A stretch of 64,000 nt of DNA from Azolla caroliniana (Eukaryota; Polypodiophyta): positions 13,330,001-13,394,000 of the forward strand of contig JBHGNT010000006.1 of the NCBI GenBank assembly GCA_043228905.1, read 5' to 3'. This document shows, piece after piece, positions 1 through 10,058 of this stretch. The notes under the pieces are model-generated. The model was not told the origin of the DNA and searched no databases. It saw nothing but the letters and a program-made list of their open reading frames with translations. How positions within the stretch are numbered: position 1 is the stretch's first letter; every line of letters starts with the position of its first letter. The translations under genes were made by a program, and so were the position numbers.

Positions 1-283
1 CCGGCCAATGCCTGGAGAAGGGATTCCGCTTCCCGGAGACTGCTTAAGCTACTTCCTTTGTCCAGGTAGGCGTTTTGTTGCAGACGGAGCGACTCCTCCG
101 CCACTTTCCGGATAACTTTGGAAAATGATCGATCCGATCGGATTTCTTCTGCCGCTTGGTGGAAAGCCTCTCGCTGCCTTCACCGTTCAGCAAGTCGACT
201 TGCTCTCTCCGTAACCGGGTCGTCCGTTGGCCTAGTCATCCAAAGGTCGTGGGTTCGAATCCCGTCGTGGTCGCCAAAAACTG
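1..283 (-). pseudogene. Gag N-terminus and leader of Ty3 fragment H
   Basis: Read on the minus strand, this encodes the first ~75 residues of the same Gag as the plus-strand copy at 1126 (shared SFSKVIR, SLRLQQN and SLREAESLLQAL). A TGA replaces a leucine codon near residue 17, so the frame is broken. Upstream on the minus strand lie a primer-binding region and the LTR at 284-716, so this is the 5' end of an element that continues off the left edge of the window. Gag forms the virus-like particle of LTR retrotransposons. The fragment ends only because the window ends. Confidence 0.75.
241..276 (+). other. tRNA 3' half ending in CCA, embedded at the primer-binding site of H
   Basis: The plus strand reads as the 3' half of a tRNA. 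It has a T-arm with loop TTCGAAT, a perfect pol III B-box (GGTTCGAATCC, 252-262), a 3' acceptor strand CGTGGTC, a discriminator G and CCA at 274-276. In the related elements at 1078 and 46268 only about 18 nt here match a tRNA end, followed by ordinary leader sequence. In H the leader matches its relatives up to about 240 and is then replaced by this longer tRNA tract. There is no 5' half, so it is not a tRNA gene. The T-arm and acceptor resemble an arginine tRNA from memory, but the identity is unproven. Confidence 0.75.
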
Positions 284-716
284 TGTTAATCCTTAGGGCC
301 GGACAACAGCCTAACACAGGGTGTCCACTTAAGACACTTCACCAAAGGGTGTTACAGCGATGATAACTTATGACACAACGCTTAATTGGACCTTAATCGG
401 TTACTTAGCAAATTAACACGCGTAAGATATACAATAAGCACAGAACGGTGAACAATACTCAATGATTAAACAAAAGGTTTATATTACTCTCCGTTAATGA
501 CTACATTATAACCGGCCTTTATATAGGTCACCGGTGCGAAGTACAAAATGGTGTCACCTTTTCGGGATCGGTCCAGATCCGGATCGGCATACCGATTCCG
601 GTCCGTCCGTCCCCATCTTCTCATATATTAATCTATATATTAAGACTAGTAATTTCAACAGATTCCTAAATAACCATTCCCCTTTTCACACCCTGGTCTT
701 TGCCAGTCGGGTAACA
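284..716 (-). repeat. 5' LTR of Ty3 fragment H
   Basis: On the minus strand this 433-bp LTR begins TGTTACCC (from 716) and ends TTAACA (284). It matches the LTRs of element D (449 bp) along its length, including the segment around the promoter-like TATATAAAGGC. A 7-nt spacer separates it from the tRNA CCA at 276. It directly abuts, head to head, the truncated plus-strand LTR of element A. Confidence 0.85.
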
Positions 717-1070
717 TGAACGGACGGACCGGAATCGGTATGCCGATCCGGATCCGGACCGGTTCCGAATAGGTGCCGGTTGACACCGTTTTGTACTTAG
801 CACCGGTGACCTATATAAAGGCCCGGTTACAATGTAAACCTTTGATGGATAATTAATAGAGCTTCTTGTTTTATCTTTAAGTGTTGATTACCGTTTTGTG
901 CTAATTGTTCTATCATACGCGTGTATCAAGTTTAATGCCATATTTCTAAGTAACCAATTAAAGTTTGATTAATCGTTGAGTCTTAAGTTATCTCGCCGTA
1001 GCACCCCTTTGGTGAAGTGTCTTCCTTAGACAACCTGTGTTAGGCCATTGTTCGGCCCTAAGGAATAACA
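717..1070 (+). repeat. 5'-truncated LTR of element A
   Basis: This 354-bp stretch lacks roughly the first 95 bases of the LTR seen in D. It carries TATATAAAGG and ends in AATAACA. It is the inverted partner of 284 to about 612 in element H, so the two LTRs could pair as a hairpin around a spacer of about 105 bp. Confidence 0.8.
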
Positions 1071-1077
1071 TAGTTTT

Positions 1078-1095
1078 TGGCGACCACGATTCCTG
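1078..1095 (+). promoter_or_regulatory. Primer-binding site of element A
   Basis: TGGCGACCACGATTCCTG lies 7 nt after the LTR end and would pair with a tRNA ending in CGTGGTCGCCA. The same 18-nt site is present in D (46251-46268, minus strand). In H it is replaced by a longer tRNA-derived tract. Confidence 0.75.
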
Positions 1096-1125
1096 CACAA
1101 TCGCAGCGAACAACGGCGGGAATGG

Positions 1126-3070
1126 ATGACTAGACCAATGAATGACCCGGTTACAGAGCGAGCAAGGAGACTTGCTGAACGGCTGAGGAAGCGAGAGGCT
1201 TTCCAGCAAGCGGCAGAAGAAATCAGAGCGGATCACTCATTTTCCAAGGTGATCCGGAGAGTGGCCAAGGAGTCACTTCGTTTACAACAAAATGATTACC
1301 CGGACGAAGGAAGCAGCCTAAGTAGCCTCCGAGAAGCAGAATCCCTTCTCCAGGCATTGGCAGTGGGCGAAGGTGAATCCGAAGCATTTTCGGCTTTTGA
1401 ATCGGGTTCGGAAGGGGAATACATCACGCATACGAAGTACTGCAGTAGTAAGGACACCCTAGACGGACCGGAGGACGAGGAGTCGGATACCTTGCCGACA
1501 TCGGAACCGGAATTGACAAGGCTGGAACCTCCGGCACTGAAAGTCGAGCACACTCCGGAACCAGAAGTCGAGGAGGAGAGGCCTCCAACACCGAAAGAGG
1601 AGCAAGAAAGACCTCCGACGCCGACAGAGGAGGAGGAAAGACCACTGACACCACTAGCCCGCGTACCGACACCAGACGACGATATGTCATTCCAATATCC
1701 CAGATACCGGGATGATTCGGACGCGGAAGCCCACGTTCATGCGTTTCAGTAGACCTGGGAGGCAAACCATGTGTCCCAACGCTTAAATGCGGCCGAAGAG
1801 GAACGCTAAAAAATGGCAGAGTTCGGCATGACCCTGGAGGGACCGGCCGCCAGATGGCACCGAACACAAGATCCCAGCACCATCCCCATGTTTGAAGCAT
1901 TAAAGACCAAATTCTTGCATTTCTTTCACAAGGAGATGGACCAACGGGAAATGGTAGGCCTATTTTACATTATCCGGCAAGAACCAACAGAGAACATTCA
2001 ACAATTTGTCATCTGGTTCCAGCGGATCCATAGTTAGCTCAGCCGGGCACCACCGGAGGAAGAAACAAAGGCCATATTCTTAGCAGCATTCCGGGAACCC
2101 TTATGAACGGTGTGCACCGTCATTGATTTCCGCACCAGCAACATAGATAAAGTGATCGACCGAGTTCGAGAAATGGAAAAATCAAGTTCATGGCTAACCC
2201 TGGGCGCACTTTAGCGTGCACTACTGACAGATGAGGACCTCTGCTTCCGGCAAGCAATTCAATGTACGACATGCCTGAATGTCGGACATTCGGCGTTGGA
2301 ATGCACCATGCGTTCCCAATGCTTGCTCTGCCACTCCAGAAGTCACGCTACCGGCCGGCATAAGATGTCCGGTACAACGATCGAAGAGACGCTTATGACT
2401 GGTATGACAGATAGGATAGATATCAGGACTATAATGGACGGTACGAGAGATACAACCGGGATCACTCCCCTGGTTACAACCAACGACGGGACGACTATGG
2501 CAAGTATGACGACCAGGCCCGTCAAGGTTACCGAAACAAAAAGAATTTCAACAAGAAACATCATTTCAACAAAAAGGGGGGTCATCCACAGGAACCGGAA
2601 AAGGGTGCTCCAAGCAGCCAACCGGACCAAAACCAAGCACTTACCACAGGACCTCAATCGGGTGCGGACACAAACGCCGAATCCAGCAACACCCGGAAGG
2701 CGTACTGCTATTATTGCCGGCAGGAAGGCCACTATAGTAACCAATGTCCGACGAAGAGCTACGACAAGCGACCAACGGTGAACATGGTAGTCGCGGAAGT
2801 CGCGGACTTACAACAAGTCACTACAAGATCAAAAGGCAAAGCCACAGAGTGGGAAACTCAAGAAGTCATCCGGAAGCAGGCAACCGAATGGGTGAAGAAG
2901 GCAAACGAGCGGAATGTGGCAGAGCTTGAACAACAAAAGGAGAAGGCCGAAGAGGTCACCGGCATAGGGCAACCCAAAAACCCAACATGGCAGGCGTTAC
3001 AAGAATGCCAAATAACGCTGCCGTTAGGCCGGCTATTGCAACTGGTACCACACTTCATGGAAGGACTGTA
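1126..3070 (+). pseudogene. Gag of element A (decayed)
   Basis: Gag begins at ATG 1126 (MTRPMNDPVTER). The first 208 codons are open: a basic, helical N-terminus followed by a proline/glutamate-rich linker with repeated acidic PPTP-type units. In-frame stops follow at 1750, 1807, 2037, 2104 and elsewhere. Zinc knuckles remain visible: a tandem CCHC pair around 2263-2350 and a third CX2CX4HX4C (CYYCRQEGHYSNQC) around 2703-2745. A separate third knuckle after a long basic Y/D/R-rich stretch is unusual and is shared with D. The gene is non-functional here. Confidence 0.8.
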
Positions 3071-3900
3071 GACAGGAATGACGACAGCCGACACACCACC
3101 GGCTCCGGCTTTCTTTTCAAATCCGGAGGAAGGACCGGTGGTAGTAGACACGAGCAGTCTGGCAATCACAACCATCGTGAAAGGAAAAGAGCTACCTGGC
3201 ACGATTATCGATGGAGGATCCGGCATGAATGTGATCAGCCGCTGAACGTGTAACACTCTAGGAATCCATGACTGGGAACCATGCCCATTTTGGCTTCGGA
3301 TGGCGGACACAAGCTCAGTACGCCCGACCGGATTAATACGTGATCTGGAAGTGACCATCGGGGGTCACACATTTCGCATTTCGGCAGTAGTTCTCTAGCT
3401 GCAGGCTCAGGGAGCTTAACCACTATTGTTGGGACGCCCTTGGTTAAAAACAACACACATCAAGCAAAACTGGAGGAAGAATATAATTACCTTCTGGCGT
3501 GGAAAAGCGAAAGTGCGAGTACCGACTCAACCACGGTCGGTACCGGCAAGGACTTGACGCCGCTATATGTGGAATGTGTCAACATGCTGGAAGGATTGGC
3601 GGATGAAGAGGTCGATCAATACTTACAGGAAAATCCGAAGATCGTACCTCTGTTCGAAATTGATGTAGCTGAAGCAATATCACTATACATAGTGCAACTA
3701 GACGGGACCGACGAGGAGCCGGATAAAGAAGCGATCCTGGAGTTACTGTAAGCACAAGATGCACTGGAAAGAGAAATGGCAGTGTCACAGCGCGTAAAAG
3801 CATCCCAACTAGAAGAGGTAAACCTAGGTACCACAGAGGACGCAAGACCAGTTCACATCGCCAAGGAAATGACCCTGGAAAACAAAACGGCAATGATCAC
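3071..3900 (+). pseudogene. Protease and acidic linker of element A
   Basis: The aspartic protease motif reads GTIIDGGSGMNVIS at about 3199-3240, with DGG in place of the more common DSG or DTG. A LLGRPWL-like retropepsin end lies near 3425-3450. After it, 3580-3750 encodes an acidic linker (LADEEVDQYLQENPKIVPLF) also found in C and D between protease and RT. Several stops and a frameshift interrupt the frame. Confidence 0.7.
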
Positions 3901-4802
3901 ACTCCTAAAAGAATTTCACAATGTGTTCGCCTAGTCCTATGAGGACATGTGGGGACTCAATCCTCAGTTGTATCAACACTAGATACATTTGAGTAAAGAT
4001 GCCAAACCGGTAGTGCAACGGCGTTACCGGATGAACCCGAATTACGCAGCAAAAGTCAAAGAAGAAATCGACAAGTTGCTAAGGGTTGGCTTCATCCGAC
4101 CGGTAAAGAAAGCCACATGGCTTAGTCCGATAGTCATAGTACCGAAAAGAACGGTAAGATAAGAGTTTGCGTTGACTACCGGAAATTGAATGCGGCTACG
4201 GTAACAGACACCTTCCCACTTCCATTCACGGATGGAGCCCTGGATGCGGTCGCTGGTCATGAGGTGTACAATTTTTTGGACGGTTTCAGCGGCTATAATC
4301 AGATCCGGATTCACCCCGACGACCAGGAGAAAACCGCTTTTGTCACCGAATGGGGAGTCTTTGTTGCCGTAGTTATGATGTTCGGACTGAAAACGGCGCC
4401 AACAACCTTCCAGCGGATCATCATGGAGATTTTCATAGAATTCATTCCGGCATTCATGCAAGTGTTCCTGGACGACTTTGCTGTTTATAGCCAGGAAGGG
4501 GATCACCTTCAGCACCTTCGACTATATCTGGAGAAATGTAGGGTTTACTAGCTAAGCCTTAACCCGACAAAATGTGTGTTCAGAGTGTCCAGCGGAGCAT
4601 TACTTGGCCACATCGTGAGCAAGGACGGTATTGCAGTGGATCCGAACAAGGTCAAAGCTATTTTGGAGGCACCGACACCAACCACGGCAAAGGCATTAAG
4701 CCGGTTCTTAGGACAAATTCGGTGGCATAGCCGAATGCTCCGGTATCTAGCAGACTTGGCTACACCATTGCATGCCGCGGTACATCAGACACCGTTCCAA
4801 TG
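3901..4802 (+). pseudogene. Reverse transcriptase of element A, cut by element C
   Basis: The RT fingers and palm are readable: a PKKNGKIRVCVDYRKLN-type segment (one base missing near 4147), motif A NFLDGFSGYNQ near 4275-4305, and the catalytic box as FLDDFAVYS near 4468-4495. The phenylalanine form FLDD is shared by C and D. The linking region to RNase H (FLGQIRWHSRML) follows. The frame stops at element C and resumes at 18813. Confidence 0.8.
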
Positions 4803-5241
4803 TCTTGCCGTTTAGGAACACGGTCCGCGGTAAGTCCTTCGACCTAGACCTCAAAGTGGGTGTGGAACAACGAACAGGTGTTTAAGCGTAATGCGTAAGG
4901 GAAGAACCCCTGTAACCTATCAATGTATAAGGGGAGACGGCTACAACCGAATCCCTATCAGGGGTTACACTTACGTACTCAACGCTTAGGTATTCAAGAC
5001 ACACACACTGAATTAACCGTAGCTATACATAGAAAATCAGGGAAGATAGAATTCTATTATCAAGCGTTTCTTTACATTCCCAAAATTACACACACCTCCA
5101 TCAGAGGTTTTCTGCCCTTTATATATGCAGGGTCTATTTAGCCGTTCATGCTTCCTGCGTGAACCATTACATGCATTATGCTCTTATATAATTTCTTATT
5201 CCTACGCTTTTGTCCGTCGGTTACTATTCCGGCGGACAACA
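4803..5241 (-). repeat. 3' LTR of element C
   Basis: This 439-bp LTR is bounded by TCTTGCC (a mutated TGTTGCC) and GGCGGACAACA in plus orientation. It matches the LTR at 18398-18812 but has an extra ~24 bp around 4997-5030. The minus-strand sequence next to it (5242 onward) has no purine tract. It carries a segment ending GGCGTGCCAAG that is also found beside the unrelated LTR of D. Confidence 0.88.
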
Positions 5242-5288
5242 CTTGGCACGCCTGTGGGACAGTGCCCTGGCACGTCGGACCCATCCCG

Positions 5289-8223
5289 TTAATCCTCTTC
5301 CAAAATGGCCCGGATGTTCGGCTCTGTTGTGGTGTCCTCATCTGGAGGTGATGTAGGGCCCGTAGGTGCATCGTGATGTGGCTCCTCTGATTGGTCGAGC
5401 TGGTTTCTCCCGGAGTCGCCGTCGTTGTGTGTGGGTGGTCCGGGTACGATGGGCTCTTCTTGAGTTAGTGGGTTGGGCTCCGCCGTTGTCGTGCTTGCGG
5501 GCGGCTGTGGCTCTACCTCCATTGTTACGTCCTCCGTGGTGTCGGCCGTTTTTGTATGTTCCGGGGAGTGGGGCGGAGATTCCGCCTGGTCCACACCGTT
5601 CTCCGCGTGGTCTGATGATAGTGTGGGCTCGTGCGGCCGGACCTCTTGTTATGTAGTGGTTTCACTATCTGGTCCTGTGGGGAATTCCGCTCGTCGGTCC
5701 CCGCTATTCTCCATCGTTGTCATCTCTGGTGATCGGGCCTGAGGTTCCTCTTCTTCGGCTGTGCCCAGAATTGGCATCGCGCTGGATTCCTCGTTTGTGC
5801 GCGTGTTGCCGACTTGTGTGATCTGGTGAAATTAGCTCCTCCTGACTTTCACCAAAATCATCTAAGAGTTGTGCGAGCTCTTCGGAGTGTTGGTCTGCTA
5901 ACGCATGATAGTCTTGGGCTAGGTCCTCCCGTACGGCCGCAATGCTCTCCTCATTTAGTTTATAGAAACCTCGACCGTCTTTTCGCCGGTTCTCCCAGTC
6001 CGCACGATACGCGTGCAATTCCGCTGCTTGGGTTGCCCACGCCATCCATCCTTTGTCCAGCGCCGTTTTCAATTGCGCTGTGAACCTCTCCCGATTTGTT
6101 TGGAGAAGGATCCGCACGTTATTTGTGATGGCCTGACAACGGTTGCATGCGTCTTCCATTGACTTCTGGAGATTTGGGATTTCTTTCTGTTTAACCGTTA
6201 TCGCTTCCTCATACGTGGCCTTCAGGCCCGCCCACAGCTGGGATTCCTTTGCATGTTGTTCCTCTAATTTCCCCATTTCATTGTTTAGGCGGATTTCGAG
6301 CTGATGCCTTCTGTCTTGTTCGACCACCAACTGCTCATCGAACCATACCTTCTTTTTTTCTAATAAGGCCCGAAGTCCTGCTATTGCCGCCTCCGATTTC
6401 TTTGCGTCGTCTCGTAATTGTGCGTTGTCGTCTTTTGTCTTGATGTGCTGAGCTACCTCCGTAGCGAGTTTCTCTTCAAGGGTTTTTACTGCCTTCCGTC
6501 CGTTAGCTCGTATCTCCTTTTCTCTGTTTGAGGATTGACGTAGTTTTGTTCGAAGGCGGTCAATTTCTGATTCCGCTAGTTGCATGACCCTTTTTGCTTT
6601 TGAGGCGATGGCGGTCTGAGCCTCGATTTCTTCTTTTAGAGCGTCAATGATGTGGTTCGGTGGCAGGGTTGTGTGTTGTGCCGTAGTCACGCGAGCTTCC
6701 AACTCTGCGATGCGTGCGTTGGCTTTTTGCAGTTCGGCTTGGGTCAGTTTAACCTTCTTCCAGACATTCTTATTTTTTATGGCCATCTCCTTGGCGCCCG
6801 TGCTGACCTTTGCCAGTTCCCGATGGACTTCAACTAGGGCCGTGTTTAAGGGGGGTATCTCCATCCCCACTCGGCGTACCCCGACGTTCCTTTGTCTGCC
6901 GACCCTGGCTAGCCGGTCCTCATTGTCGCTCTCCGTTGTTTGTGTTAGGGCGCGCTCGATCATCTGGCGTTCCGCATGCTCTTCGGCCATTCGTTGGGCG
7001 GCTTTGACCTGTTGCGTTGCTAGGAACTCCATGAGCTCAAAAGAAGTACCGAACTGCAAGAGGGCGCTGAACTCGTGGGCCATATCCGGGATATCGGGAT
7101 ATGCCAAAACCTCGCTTTCCGCCGTCAATACGGCTTTCCCTCGTTGGGACTGGGTCGTAATAATCGGCCGTGGCTCCCGGATGATTTCGAAGGTGGTATT
7201 GGGTTCCGCTGCTATGGAGCCTTCGCCTTCGGTCGGTGTCTCCGTTGCCGTGGGGGCGTTTTTCACCAACCCCCGCCCATCTTTTCTGTCTAGTCTGCGC
7301 CGTTTTGGTCTGGGGCTTTCCCGCCGTGTTTTGGTGTTTGGTTCTGGGGCTGGTTCCATGGAACATCCTGGCTGTACCTCCTGCGTTGTCCGTGTGTCCG
7401 GCTGGTCGGTAGGAGGTGTTGTCCTTGGGTCTGGCTAGGCCGGTTGGGGTTCCTCTTCCCACTCTGGGGCCGATAACTCCGCTAACCTACGTTTCGCGGA
7501 TCGGGGCAGGGTCGTGGGTTGGCTGGGCTGTGGTGCTGGCAGGCCTCGGGGTGGAAATAGTACCATAAGGTATTGTTGGATGATCGGCTTGAGCTTTTTG
7601 CCTACTTGGTACGCATGCAAGCCTTCCCTTAACGCTGGCCTTGTGATGACCCCCCAGTCGACAACACGCCCTTCAAAGGTATCGATAATGATGCCCGCCT
7701 TCTGCTTAGGCATCCCATATGCGTTGACATGTACGCAACCGACTTCTAGCAAGAACTTGGCAACTTCACGGAAGAAGGGATCCGGAATCTGTTGTGTTCT
7801 ATAGGCCTTGGCGGAGGAGGAATATGGCCCAAAATACCGATGCAACGCTTCTGCAGGAGGTATTTCGAAATGTCTTTCGCCTAGTGAGGATAGGTCCAAC
7901 TTCTTCCGGATGGAAGAGTTGGTGACCGTGTCCATGGCATCCGGGTGCGGAGGTGCTTCTGCGACCCGGATGTAACCATCCATGCGTTTCTCCACGAGCC
8001 ATCGACGTAGGGTAGTAGAGATGAAGATTGGCATCGCCAGAGTATGTTCGTGGGGAGAAGACGGGTGGTTGTGGTGAGTTGGAGCTCTGAGAAAGGGATG
8101 GGGAGAAGGTGAGGGGGAGGAGCGATGGGAGTGTTGATAGCTAGAAGATGGGTTTCTGCTTTGTGCAGAAAATCTTCTGTTTCCTTCTTTTTGTGGCTTA
8201 GGGTTCGTTGGGCGGTGAGCCAT
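5289..8223 (-). pseudogene. 3' ORF of element C: conserved N-domain plus long coiled coil
   Basis: From ATG 8223 a single frame runs about 840 codons to 5704 with one in-frame TAG (7435). A tail in another frame (5594-5289) ends in an acidic IRAILEED resembling the end of the D protein. Residues ~115-230 hold the domain shared with D and E: YFGxYS..KAYRT, then MPxxKAGIII..EG...W. After a proline/basic linker, roughly residues 400-780 are predicted by eye to be coiled coil (E/K/Q/R-rich heptads). No signal peptide or membrane segment is visible, so an envelope role is unlikely. Position and strand match a sense accessory ORF after pol. The function is unknown. Confidence 0.8.
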
Positions 8224-8399
8224 CGTGGTGCCGCGTGTTCTTGAACTAGGAGTTTGTGCATGCCTTTAGTCGTTTTAATAGTCGCTATCTTCTCCTTCTT
8301 TTTTTTTTTTTTTTTTTCGTAACGGTTATTTACAACCTATTTTTACATTATAGTACAAGTGGGGCTATCCATTTTATGCTGCGGGTTCTCCGGCTCTGT
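8224..8399. other. Spacer between integrase remnant and 3' ORF of C
   Basis: A non-coding stretch with a run of about 19 T at 8301-8319. I see no other signal. It corresponds to the spacer at 40285-40629 in D. Confidence 0.5.
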
Positions 8400-8612
8400 C
8401 CTGTTCGGTGGTGAATGGGTTAGGTGGCGTAGGGCCCAGGTAAGGTTTGAGCCGAAACGCATTCACCTTTTGCCATACTACTTCTCCAACCAGTGTTCCT
8501 AGTTGGAACGTGCCTTGTTCCGCTCCAATTATCTAGTATGGGCCGGTCCAGCGGAAACGTAACTTCCCCGGCATATGGCCCATGCGCGTTTGAAAAACTA
8601 GCACCGCTCATA
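8400..8612 (-). pseudogene. Integrase C-terminal remnant of element C
   Basis: The minus strand carries the end of the integrase GPY/F-type region (GKLRFRWTGP, then GTFQLGTLVGEV and NAFRLKPY). It is joined at about 8612 directly to the start of RNase H (TEDKAYE). About 1.6 kb present in D between these two points is missing, covering RNase H and the integrase zinc and catalytic domains. A stop follows GP in the sequence. Confidence 0.75.
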
Positions 8613-9381
8613 GGCCTTATCTTCCGTTGCAGTCCATTGGAACGGAGTCCGATGTACGGCAACGTGTAGCGGCGTGGCGAAGTCCGCCAAAAACCATATC
8701 ATCCGACTATGCCACCGTATTTGTCCTAAAAACCAGCTAAGAGATTTGGCGTTTGTCGGAGTTTTGGCTTGTGTAATCACGGAGATCTTGTTTGGGTCGA
8801 CCGCTATTCCTTGCTGACTATGTGGCCTAGGAGAGTCCCGCTGATCACGCCGAAGGCACATTTCGCGGGATTCAGGCTTAAGCATGCGGTGTGGCAACGT
8901 TCCAGGCACAGTCGTAAGTGCGTAAAATGGTCTATTGTTTTCCCATATACCGCAAAGTCGTCTAGAAAAACTTGCATGAACGCCAGAATGTATTCCCCAA
9001 AGATCTCCGTAATCGTTCGTTGAAATGTTGCCGGCATTGGCTTTAGCCTGAACATCATGATGACTACCACATATACCCCCCAGTCCGTGACAAACGCCGT
9101 GTTCTCCTGGTCCTCGAGATGCATGCGTACCTGGTTATAGCCATTGAAGCCATCTAAGAAACTGTACATCTCATGGCCTGCGACGGCGTCCAGCACGCTA
9201 TCGGTGAAGGGTAAGGGAAATGCGTCCGTAATGGTTACGACGTTTAATTTTCGGTAATCTACGCATACCCGTATTTTGCCGTTTTTCTTTGGGACGACCA
9301 CTATCGGGCTTAGCCATGTCGCTTGTTTAACTGGTCGTATGAACCCCGCCTTTAGGAGCTTGTCAATTTCTTCTTTCACGC
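8613..9381 (-). pseudogene. Reverse transcriptase of element C, downstream part
   Basis: This continues from 16376 across element B. It encodes KEEIDKLLKAGFIRPVK, the PKKNGKIRVCVDYRKLN segment, motif A YSFLDGFNGYNQ and the FLDDFAVYG catalytic box near 8940-8965, then the connection FLGQIRWHSRM. The ~190 codons from 9379 to 8804 are open, followed by a frameshift. Both catalytic motifs are kept, unlike in D. Confidence 0.82.
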
Positions 9382-10014
9382 TGTCGTGAAGAAAACCGTC
9401 CCTTAGCGCAATCGGTGCATAGCGCTCGTGAACTGACTCTTCACGCGTGCGCGCCCTTTAATGTATATAATAGAGAATTAGGTACAAAGATATATCCTAG
9501 GTAGTTAGATTCGGTAGGTAGGAAGTTAATGAGGTAAACGACTCCCTTCTGGAAGCTATAAAAGAGAGGGAGACGCGGGGGAGAAGGGATCAGGCATTGA
9601 GGAGGACGAAGTGTTGTCGGACCGAAACCGAACGCTTCTCCTCTGTTCGTTCTCCATCGCTCTTCTCTGCAGGTTTTCGGGAGGCCCGCACTGCTTCGAG
9701 GAATGCCCGTGTACTTCCGGCAGCACCTCCATCCTATCCCCTTTTCGTGCGCAGACGAACAGGCATCGACATCTGTTCGGTTGTAACCGCTCGCGTGCTC
9801 TGTTGTTTATTTGTCATTCGTTAATATACAAACATTTGTGTCTCTCTGTCTCTGTGTCCATTCGTGTCTTCTGCGTTGAAGGGCCGTGCCCCTGTGTTTC
9901 TTTGCTCATACGTAACCGGGCGTCTTTCTCTTTCCCCTTCTATCACCTGCTCTTCGGTTCAAGACCCCGGTGGTCCCGGCTCGTTTCTCCACGCACGCGC
10001 GTAATAACGCGATA
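9382..10014 (+). repeat. 5' LTR of element B
   Basis: This 633-bp LTR starts TGTCGTGAAG and ends CGATA (ancestrally CGACA, judged from the other copies). By hand alignment it differs from the 3' LTR at about 26 positions (~4%), nearly all transitions, with no indel. That indicates an insertion of moderate age. Confidence 0.92.
9557..9564 (+). promoter_or_regulatory. TATA box in the 5' LTR of B
   Basis: TATAAAAG follows GGAAGC and precedes a purine-rich leader. It is conserved at the matching place in the 3' LTR. Its position, about 175 bp into a 633-bp LTR, suits the U3/R boundary of an LTR promoter. Confidence 0.6.
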
Positions 10015-10018
10015 TATT

Positions 10019-10036
10019 TGGTGAACCCGAAGTGAA
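10019..10036 (+). promoter_or_regulatory. Primer-binding site of element B
   Basis: TGGTGAACCCGAAGTGAA starts 4 nt after the LTR. It would pair with a tRNA ending in TTCGGGTTCACCA. This is not the initiator-methionine site used by F and L, nor the site used by A and D. I cannot name the tRNA. Confidence 0.65.
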
Positions 10037-10058
10037 CGAGGCGGAAGAGGGGTAGAAG

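Noticed and set aside
241-276. Possible functional tRNA gene
   Set aside because: Only the 3' half is present, with an encoded CCA, which nuclear tRNA genes lack. It lies exactly at an LTR primer-binding site.
6647-7438. Long plus-strand reading frame opposite the 3' ORF of C
   Set aside because: It is the antisense shadow of the coiled-coil gene. Its Cys/Ser/Phe-rich product has no domain, and the minus-strand frame is conserved in D and E.
5289-8223. Envelope gene in the 3' ORF position
   Set aside because: No signal peptide, transmembrane helix, furin-type site or fusion peptide is visible. The product is a soluble coiled-coil protein.
8301-8319. Poly-T run as a pol III terminator or a poly(A) tail of a retrocopy
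   Set aside because: No pol III boxes or retrocopy boundary adjoin it. It lies in the spacer between integrase and the 3' ORF of C.
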